IMG/VR virus record: IMGVR_UViG_3300025759_000099
Span: 1 to 61,461 of that record
Strand: one strand, 5' to 3'
Length of the DNA: 61,461 bases
DNA from: a virus
The notes under the pieces were generated by a model, which was given only the letters and a program-made list of their open reading frames with translations, made no database searches and was not told the DNA's origin. A program made the position numbers and the translations under genes. Of the stretch, positions 8,109 through 16,000 are shown piece by piece. The first letter of the stretch is position 1; each line of letters opens with the position of its first letter.

Positions 8109-8150
8109 ACAAAAAACATAAACAAACCAATAATACCAAGGAGTGATGAT

Positions 8151-8552
8151 ATGTCTGATACTAAACCAGACTTAAATAAACTTGTCTCCGTGTACCTAAA
8201 GATACGGGATAAGAAAGCTGAAATAACCGGTGAACTCAATAGCAAGATAGAGGAACTGGACACCAAATTAAAACTTATAAGTAGTGCCCTGCTAGAACAC
8301 TGTAAGGAAGGTAATGTCGAATCCGTCCGTACAGAAGCTGGCACCTTCTACCGCTCGACCAGAACTAAGTACTGGACTGGTGACTGGGAGGCTATGAGTA
8401 AGTTTATAGTCAAACATGACGCCGTTGACCTAATGGAAAAACGTCTCCATCAGGGTAACATGCGCACATTTTTAGAAGAAAATCCCGAAGTGCTACCGCC
8501 GGGGTTAAACGTGGATAGCGAATACACTGTAACCGTAAGGAGAAAAAAATGA
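8151..8552 (+). CDS. Phage protein of unknown function, 133 aa
   Basis: The N-terminal half is a charged helical region (roughly residues 10-60, coiled-coil-like); the C-terminal half is compact with a short basic end. The layout resembles a group of conserved phage proteins found beside SSB and HTH genes in replication modules, but I cannot name the family with certainty. AAGGAG lies 8 bp before the ATG. It is the first gene after the promoter at 8080 and overlaps the next gene by ATGA. Confidence 0.65.
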   Translation: MSDTKPDLNKLVSVYLKIRDKKAEITGELNSKIEELDTKLKLISSALLEHCKEGNVESVRTEAGTFYRSTRTKYWTGDWEAMSKFIVKHDAVDLMEKRLHQGNMRTFLEENPEVLPPGLNVDSEYTVTVRRKK

Positions 8553-8839
8553 ACGACGCCTATGTACCTATAGACGACTTAGCAAAACACCTTTGTGTGA
8601 AGGTCAGTACCGTAAGATCGTGGGTTCAGAAACGATATATTCCAGAGAACACCTACATAAAGGTTGGGAGTACATACCGTTTCAACATACCTGCTGTAGT
8701 AGCTGGCCTGAAAGGGGAAAAAGTTGAGAACTCAATCAGTGACGATATTAAAGATATAGTAGATGAGTTTGAAGATGCCGTAACAGAACCATTAACAGAA
8801 CAACTAAACTTTGACTTTGATGAGGATGATGACCTATGA
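8549..8839 (+). CDS. Excisionase/MerR-like helix-turn-helix protein
   Basis: A 96-aa protein. Residues 5-55 show the winged-helix layout of HTH_17/AlpA-type domains: an IDDLAKHL helix, then VSTVRSWVQK as recognition helix, then a beta wing YRFNIPAV. The remaining 40 residues are acidic, ending in FDEDDDL. It may be a small transcriptional regulator or DNA-architecture factor. With no integrase found in the window, a true excisionase role is unlikely. ATGA overlaps join it to the genes on both sides. Confidence 0.65.
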   Translation: MNDAYVPIDDLAKHLCVKVSTVRSWVQKRYIPENTYIKVGSTYRFNIPAVVAGLKGEKVENSISDDIKDIVDEFEDAVTEPLTEQLNFDFDEDDDL

Positions 8840-9762
8840 CTACCGATGTAACTTTATTTGACAGTATGCCTGATGAATATAAAGACCTTCTGGCGCAACT
8901 AGAACCTGAGAATACCGGTAGCCCTAGTACCGGCGGTATTAAACGACTAAGTATTCGTGGTGGTGTGTTCCGCAAAGTAGTAAGCGGGCAGGAAGTTGCC
9001 GAATTAGAACAGCGTAGCATTAACGTGATTATCGTTAAGACCGCCCCTATTTCTAGAACGTACTACGCTGGTCAGTACGTTGCCGGTCAGAATTCTCCCC
9101 CTACCTGTTGGTCAGGTGACACTAGCACTGGGAAGCCTTCGGATGAGGTTGCAGCAAGTGACCGTCAGTCAGCTACTTGTTTTGATTGTCCTCAGAACAT
9201 AAAAGGTTCTGGCATGGGTGAGAGCCGTGCGTGTAGATATAACCAACGTCTTGCGGTACTTATTGCCGATCAGGATGGTACGGTTAAAAACAATGAGGTA
9301 TTTCAGCTTATCCTACCAGCCACCAGCGTATTCGGGGACGATAAGAAAAAGCTAGGACTTCAGAGTTATGCGCGATTCTTAAACTCTCAGAAAGCCCCAC
9401 TTGCATCGGTTATTACAGAGATACGTTTTGATACAGATAGCAGTACGCCTAAACTGTGTTTCAAACCTGTCCGTCCTGTAACACAGGATGAATTGAAGAT
9501 GACATTAGACCTCCAAAAAGATACAGAAGTACTTAAGTTGGTAACAATGTCAGTAAAACCGAAACAAGATACTAGCGTTCCACAACTAAGTAGTGATAAA
9601 GTGGCAACCCCCACCCCGTTATTCCCCCAGCCTGATGCTGAGGAAGAAGATAAGGTGGATGAGCCTATTGAGGAGCCAGTAGTAAAGAAATCTAAAAAGG
9701 CGAAGGCTGAATCAGCCCCTCAAGTTGATCTCGCTAGTTTACTGGATGAGTTCGACGATTAA
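8836..9762 (+). CDS. Putative single-stranded DNA-binding protein
   Basis: A 308-aa protein with a globular N-terminal two-thirds holding a possible zinc site (CFDCPQN and a later CRYNQR), a low-complexity linker, and an acidic C-terminal tip LLDEFDD. An acidic terminal tail that recruits replication partners is typical of SSBs such as T7 gp2.5 and bacterial SSB. Position between the helicase and primase genes supports this. The OB fold itself is not provable by eye. A small hairpin (GGGCG 9777-9781, CGCCC 9791-9795) lies between it and the primase gene. Confidence 0.55.
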   Translation: MTTDVTLFDSMPDEYKDLLAQLEPENTGSPSTGGIKRLSIRGGVFRKVVSGQEVAELEQRSINVIIVKTAPISRTYYAGQYVAGQNSPPTCWSGDTSTGKPSDEVAASDRQSATCFDCPQNIKGSGMGESRACRYNQRLAVLIADQDGTVKNNEVFQLILPATSVFGDDKKKLGLQSYARFLNSQKAPLASVITEIRFDTDSSTPKLCFKPVRPVTQDELKMTLDLQKDTEVLKLVTMSVKPKQDTSVPQLSSDKVATPTPLFPQPDAEEEDKVDEPIEEPVVKKSKKAKAESAPQVDLASLLDEFDD

Positions 9763-9821
9763 TTAAAATTTGGTATGGGCGTCCTAGTGGCGCCCGTATC
9801 TCTCAAATACGTGGATGAGAT

Positions 9822-12674
9822 ATGGAAACTAAGCAATTTCTCAGTAACGTGTTGAGTGATGAAGGCTATTACTGCGTAGTAGGAATAAAGAATAATAAGA
9901 CAGTACAAAAATTCTACGACTCGCTAGAATCTCTGGCGGAATCAGCAGTTAACTTAGATACAGAAGGATACGACGCATACTTTGCTTTAGGTACGTTTGT
10001 TGAGTGTACTAGCCGAAAGGCCGATAACGTACAACAACTAAAAGCATTGTTTCTCGACCTAGACTGTGGAACAGGTAAGCCATACGCAACCCAACACGAT
10101 GCTCTTATAGCCCTACGGGGATTCTATAAGAAGTATGACCTCCCAAAACCAACCAGCGTAGTAAACTCTGGACGTGGTATACATGTATATTGGACGTTGA
10201 CTCGCCCCTACTCTAGAGAGGATTGGCTTCCAGTAGCGGAACGATTAAAAGCGGCTTGTATCGAATACGGACTTGAGGCTGACCCAGTTGTCACCGCTGA
10301 TGCCGCACGAATACTACGCGTACCGAACACACATAATTTTAAATCGGAACCTGCATTAGACGTTAAAGTCTTAAGAATGGCAGAGCAACATGTAGACCTA
10401 GACAGCTTTGCCGCAAATCTACCTGAAACATTGATACCAGTACCCTCTGCCCGCACCTTTACTGATGAAGATAGTAAGGATATGGCGGCGGCGTTGGGGG
10501 AAGAAAAATACAGGAAGGTATTCTTAAAAGTCGCTAAAGCCTCTCTCAGTGGGGGAGGATGCAAACAAATACGTAGGGCATTCCTTGAACCCGATTCGGT
10601 TTCTTATGGGGATTGGCTACATGTACTGTCCATAGCGAAACATTGTGAGGATGGAGCGCAAGCTATACACGTAGTGTCAAAGGGGTACACCGGCTACGAC
10701 CCAGTAGAAACGGAAAAGATAGCATCATCTATTGATACCCCCCATCTATGTATGACGTTTGAGAAAGACAACCCAAGCGGTTGTGAAGGGTGCCCCCATA
10801 AAGGGAAGATACGAACACCCATTAAGTTATGTATGGAAGCAAAGGAAGCCGAATCCAATACGGTAGAGGTGCCGGTAGAAGCCCCGAAACCAATGGCTGA
10901 AGGGGAAGAAGCGGCGGTAGAGGAACCCGTATCAACTAAAACCATAAACATACCGGAGTACCCGCACCCGTATTTTCGCGGTGTTAACGGTGGGGTGTGG
11001 AGACGCGTTACTGATAAAGACGGCAATACGGATGAGATTTTAATATACCAAAGAGACCTCTACCCGGTAAAACGTATGCGAGACCCTATCTCCGGCCCCT
11101 GTTATGAGTTTGAACACCACACTGCACGGGAGGGTGTGGCGACGTTTGTAGCTAGTAACGTACAACTATCTGGTAAAGAAGAATTCCGTAAGGTTATGGC
11201 TATGAACGATATATTCGTATTAAGCAAACAGGCGGACGAACTTATGCAATATATAGCTGTATGGCTAGAAAAAATGAGGAAGTCAGTACCCTTCATACAC
11301 GTTAGAACCCAATTCGGGTGGACAGAGAAGCGAAAATCTTTTGTTATCGGGGACAGAGAAGTATTTGCCGATAAGATAGAGCCGAATCCCCCCGGTGGGC
11401 GTACTGCACAGTATTTTCCTCATTTTGAGAAAGCTGGGACACTCGAAGGTTGGAAGAAAGTAATTAAGTTTTATGATAAGCCGGGGTTTGAAGAACATCA
11501 GTTTATGTTTGGTTTAAGTTTTGGCTCTCCACTGATGGATATGATACCCAATGTAGCTGGTGGTATATTTCACGCAATGAGTAGTGAAACAGGTCATGGT
11601 AAGACAACGGGTATGTGGGGTGGCGCTTCCGTATGGGGGAACCATAAGAGGCTCGTGTTGCACGGTAAAGACACTCCTAATTCTGCGTGGAACCGTGCGG
11701 AAATATACAAAAATATAGTCCTGTATATCGACGAGGTTTCAAACTACAAAGCCGCTGATGCTAGTGATTTTGTCTATGCTATATCTGATGGTGAGCAACG
11801 TAATCGACTAAGTTCGAAAGGGGAAAACCTTGAGCGTTACAGAGGTGAGGAGTGGAGTTTAAATTGTGGTACCTCTGGAAACGGAGGACTGTTAGAGACA
11901 ATAAGTCAGTTCAGGGAAAACCCGAAAGGGGAAGCAGGGCGTGTTATAGAAGCTAACATAGAGCAGAGGCTTTTTGGTTCCGAAGGTGCGTTACAAGCGA
12001 ATACCCTAAACGAAGATTTATCTAGCAACTACGGACATGCTGGGGAAGTTTACATACAACATGTCCTACAGAACTACGTTACGGTACAGAAACTGCTAAC
12101 TCAGGTACGAAAAGAGATAATTGTAAAGGCAGGACTAGAAGCCCAGCATAGGCACCACGCGGCTATGGCTTCTACAACTTACACTGGGTTATTGATAGCC
12201 AAACAGATAGGCTTGATAGATTGGGACTTAGACGGATTATATTCTTGGATTTTGGAAAAATTAAGAGCTACACGAGAGGGTTTAACAGATATGACTATAG
12301 ATATACGCGATCTTATATCTCAATTTTACGCTGACCACCCACGCGGTATCTTACGAATTAGAAGCGATGCCGGTATGGATGAGGACATGCAGAATATACT
12401 ACCCGCTGATAGTACGCCTATGTTCCAGTGGGTTGCTAGGCACGAGTACGACATTGATAAGCTCTACATACTGCCTTCTAAACTTAAAGAGTGGTGTGTT
12501 AGGCGGGGGCATCACTACCACGCAATACGTCAATTAGTTTTCAAAGAAATGCGGGGTAAGCCAAATAAGATACGCTTCGGTAGGGGGACTAAACTTAAAG
12601 TAGACTCTATGAATGTAATCGAATTGTATTGGGCAGACGCTGGAGATAGAAATGACGAGGGTGATGCTGACTGA
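9822..12674 (+). CDS. Primase-polymerase fused to SF3/DUF927-like helicase
   Basis: A 950-aa replication protein. The N-terminus is an archaeo-eukaryotic primase domain with LDLDCG (Asp79, Asp81) and SGRGIHVYW (His121), followed by a conserved RVPNTHNFK strand. A short Cys cluster (CEGCPHKG) follows the linker. The C-terminal half is a helicase-like ATPase with Walker A GHGKTT (591-596) and Walker B YIDE (Asp637, Glu638), similar to DUF927-type helicases of plasmids and phages. It would prime and unwind DNA at the fork, replacing separate DnaG and DnaB. GATGAGATATGG gives a weak ribosome-binding site. Confidence 0.88.
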   Translation: METKQFLSNVLSDEGYYCVVGIKNNKTVQKFYDSLESLAESAVNLDTEGYDAYFALGTFVECTSRKADNVQQLKALFLDLDCGTGKPYATQHDALIALRGFYKKYDLPKPTSVVNSGRGIHVYWTLTRPYSREDWLPVAERLKAACIEYGLEADPVVTADAARILRVPNTHNFKSEPALDVKVLRMAEQHVDLDSFAANLPETLIPVPSARTFTDEDSKDMAAALGEEKYRKVFLKVAKASLSGGGCKQIRRAFLEPDSVSYGDWLHVLSIAKHCEDGAQAIHVVSKGYTGYDPVETEKIASSIDTPHLCMTFEKDNPSGCEGCPHKGKIRTPIKLCMEAKEAESNTVEVPVEAPKPMAEGEEAAVEEPVSTKTINIPEYPHPYFRGVNGGVWRRVTDKDGNTDEILIYQRDLYPVKRMRDPISGPCYEFEHHTAREGVATFVASNVQLSGKEEFRKVMAMNDIFVLSKQADELMQYIAVWLEKMRKSVPFIHVRTQFGWTEKRKSFVIGDREVFADKIEPNPPGGRTAQYFPHFEKAGTLEGWKKVIKFYDKPGFEEHQFMFGLSFGSPLMDMIPNVAGGIFHAMSSETGHGKTTGMWGGASVWGNHKRLVLHGKDTPNSAWNRAEIYKNIVLYIDEVSNYKAADASDFVYAISDGEQRNRLSSKGENLERYRGEEWSLNCGTSGNGGLLETISQFRENPKGEAGRVIEANIEQRLFGSEGALQANTLNEDLSSNYGHAGEVYIQHVLQNYVTVQKLLTQVRKEIIVKAGLEAQHRHHAAMASTTYTGLLIAKQIGLIDWDLDGLYSWILEKLRATREGLTDMTIDIRDLISQFYADHPRGILRIRSDAGMDEDMQNILPADSTPMFQWVARHEYDIDKLYILPSKLKEWCVRRGHHYHAIRQLVFKEMRGKPNKIRFGRGTKLKVDSMNVIELYWADAGDRNDEGDAD

Positions 12675-12873
12675 TATATCGCCGGACGGGGTGCGGATAG
12701 TTATAGATTGGAGTAAGTTTTTACCCGGAACATCCGTATTTATCCCCGCTATAAACACGAATAAAGCGGTGGATCACTTACTCAAAGCCGCTAGAATCGA
12801 CAAGGAGGACATAACTAAACGTGTTGGTATAGAAAATGGTAAATATGGAGTTAGAGTATGGAGGATGAAATAA
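12652..12873 (+). CDS. Hypothetical protein, 73 aa
   Basis: The last gene of the plus arm. It encodes 73 aa with no recognised domain; the C-terminal part (DHLLKAARID...) may be helical with basic residues. It overlaps the primase-polymerase gene by 23 bp. Confidence 0.55.
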   Translation: MTRVMLTDISPDGVRIVIDWSKFLPGTSVFIPAINTNKAVDHLLKAARIDKEDITKRVGIENGKYGVRVWRMK

Positions 12874-12880
12874 TACGGGG

Positions 12881-12902
12881 TTGGATGGGATTGGATGGGA
12901 TT
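12881..12902 (+). repeat. 10-bp tandem repeat TTGGATGGGA
   Basis: Two exact copies of TTGGATGGGA plus a two-base start of a third, just after the last plus-strand gene. The function is unknown. A CTACATGTAG palindrome lies about 20 bp further on. Confidence 0.7.
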
Positions 12903-12987
12903 AGACAACTATTTAAACCCTACATGTAGTAGTATCCCGTAAGATTTGATACCATATAGGCTCATCATTCTCCTTGAGAGATACTTA

Positions 12988-13012
12988 GCCCCCTTCATTG
13001 GGGGCTTTTTTT
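12988..13012 (+). terminator. Intrinsic terminator ending the plus arm
   Basis: GCCCCC (12988-12993), a 6-nt loop, GGGGGC (13000-13005), then seven T. This is a strong rho-independent terminator. Its T-run ends in the stop codon of the converging minus-strand gene, so the two arms are packed back to back. Read on the minus strand the stem has no U-tract. Confidence 0.9.
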
Positions 13013-16000
13013 ATGTAATATCTTCTAGACGTTGGCGCAGTACAGTGGGTATACGACGGCGGTTAATCGTAATACCACTAAACTGTCTTGCTATCTCATC
13101 CGTCAAACTATGTGAATTCATAGAACGTATAAAAGTTTCGGGAGTGATAGCTACTTCTGGATGCCTCTTATTGAAGCCTTGGAATTCTTTGACTAACTCT
13201 CGCATCTCATCGGTATCCCCAACTCGGCGTGCTAAGTGAAACTGACGCAATAGTTTACGTTTGCTTTCGCTTATTTCTCGGTCTATACGTTTATCTTTCG
13301 CATTCATCTCGATCATCTGCATATAACTAGCAGGGGCAAAACCTAGCGTTTGAGCCAATACGTTCCACGCGTTCAAATCCTCGACCACAGGGTCTCCGCG
13401 TAGTGTAGTAGCGCCCTCTATACCGAACCGTGCACCACGCATACCATTCGAGATAGCAGAAGGAAGCATTTTTTCCAAACCCCGAAGGATTTCTCCTTCT
13501 CCTATGAGACTAGCGCCGTCTTCCATCCTACTTACGATACCGAATACAGGCCCACCTACGGTCTCCATAGCTTGTAATATCATACTATCTTGCTCTCGGT
13601 TGGGTAGCGTACGATACACAAGGTTAGTCATACCGATACGTGGGGCTACATCTACCCCAAAAATACTATTAAGCGCACCTGAATAGAACCCCTCACCAAA
13701 GAAACTAGCCGCTATACTATCGAAGTTTTCATCTTCGTCGTCCAAGAATACTGTATCTGCTATCATTGAGATTATGCCGTACAGAGGTAACCCTTGCACC
13801 CCCGCAAATAGACCGGACATCGCAAACAATCCAGATATTTGTCTAACTGCTTCGGCACGTTCCCCTTTGTCTTTTACCCCTTTTAACACCTGTCGACCCA
13901 TCTTAGCTTGTAGATAGAGTATAGATATACCAAATCGTTTGTACATCATAAGCCAGCTACCCCAGTTACTCTGCGCTATTCTTGGGCCTGTTTCGGTCAT
14001 TGCGCCACTGTTAGTAAGTTCTGTGGTCTCAAGAGCTAACTCGGCGGCCATATCGCGGTCTTGTTCGGTAAGTTCGGATACAGGCACTTTTTTCTTTTTA
14101 GCCATAGCATCTAGTTCTAGCTTATAACTTGCTATTGCAGTAATCTGCCTGTTAGCGCGTTCCCCTTGGTGGAACATGTACCCCATAATTGCATTCGTCT
14201 TAGTCCACCAGCCATTCGAAGGGTTGTCATAATCAAGTGCATCGGCAATAGTAGAAGCGTTTGACTGCCCCCGTATTTCGAGAAGCTCCATTAACGGGCC
14301 TAGGTCTTCTGCACCCTTGGGTAAGCTATCGGGGTTGTTAAAATCTAAATTACTAAGGTTAGGGCCGTCAACCTCTGTACCGCCTTCTCGATCGAGAAAG
14401 TCTTTTCTGGTGCGCCGCATACCCGTACTCATGTATATTTTACGGGCGTCTTCCATAGCCTTCGCTGATTTTCTAAACCCAAATTTACCCCCCAAGTATG
14501 GTAGCACCACGATAGGTAAGTTGGTCGCATTAACCACTACAGAGGATACGTTGAGTCCAAGCGTCATCCCGAATCCAGCAGACTTAAGCGCCCTGCTCCA
14601 TGTAGCTAATTGCGGGTTACGTGCAAACGTAATGTATTCCTGTAAGAGTTGCGCTAAATCATTCGCATGGTTTTGTTTATCTGTACTTATATATTCATCA
14701 GCAGATTTTTTAATATCGGCACTAATTTGCGAGAAAGGTAAGTCATACTGTAGATTTACTTTTTGCTGTACAAAATTAGGCATACGCTCCCGAAATACTT
14801 TTAAAGCGTCTAGTTGAAAACCTAATACATTTTTACGTTTGCGGAAAGCGTTAAGGGCAGAACGTTCCGGCATAGCGTCAAGTAGCGCTTGCAATACTAT
14901 GTCTTGAGCATTTTGATCTACACCTGCGGCTTGCAAATCTTGAAATATACCGTAAGCCCACTGCGCGTCTACCGCACCAAAGTTGGTTATGCCCCCGTTC
15001 TTATTGCGTTCAAACGTACTTATGTTGGTGGCGTCCTCGGGCAACATAGCTCTAGCTTTACTACGCTGTGCTTCGGATTCAAACAATTCTTTATAAAATT
15101 CCTTGTTTCCGGTGCGTGGGTCTACTGATCGGTATGTGAGCCAGTGCGTGCCCTTACGGTATAACGGGAAATATGGTTCTATACTATCCTTAGTAAGTTG
15201 TTGTAGTAATTTGTCTTTAATAGTTCTACGAGCACCTTCTTCCATTTCTATATTGTTTAATCTTGTTTCTAAAGTTTCTATAAGGTCGTCGTAAACTTTA
15301 CGGTAGGAATCCCGCAAATCAGTATAGGCTTTTTTAAACGCTTGCTGTTCACTAGGAGACAGTTCGCGTATCTTTGCGTTCAAGACATCCCACTCATTTT
15401 GTTTAACTGGGTCAGCGGCGTAGTCACTGCGGGGTTTAGTAGGATCAACTTTTAGTAACGTACTTTCCGCCACTACAAAATTAAACACCTTACGTAATTG
15501 TTCGGACTTACCCTTAAACAAATCACTTATTTCTCTTGCCGTATCTTTTACTTTAGACATTTCGGCTGATCGAGCACCGTTCTTTTCTTGGATAAGTTTA
15601 AACAGGATGCCTGCATCCTTGCTTATTCCGGGGAAATCCAGTTTCGATACATTTACTATAGCGTTTAGGGGTAGAAAAGAATACGCGAAACGCCTGATAG
15701 CCCGCCCTGCCCCACGTAAAAACCCACTAACAGTAGCAATATCCGTTTCAGAAACCGTGCCTCTCGAAAACCGTCCTAACGAATTAAGTACAGTATCAGA
15801 CATTTCTGTAAGGGTAGCCGAATACAAATCGGCGGCATCGCGGTATTCAGGTGCAGGAGAAATTAAACTATCCAGTAGTTTATCCACGGCGTTTCTTGCC
15901 GACTCTACTTTTTTAGTAGGGACTCCACGGAACCGGGCAATAATGTTGGATATGATATTATTAAATTTTTGTAGTAGCCCTATCTTCTCGCCCTTTTCGT

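Noticed and set aside
8549-8839. Excisionase-like HTH protein as evidence of a temperate phage
   Set aside because: No integrase, attachment site or CI-type repressor was recognised; the gene is inside the replication operon.
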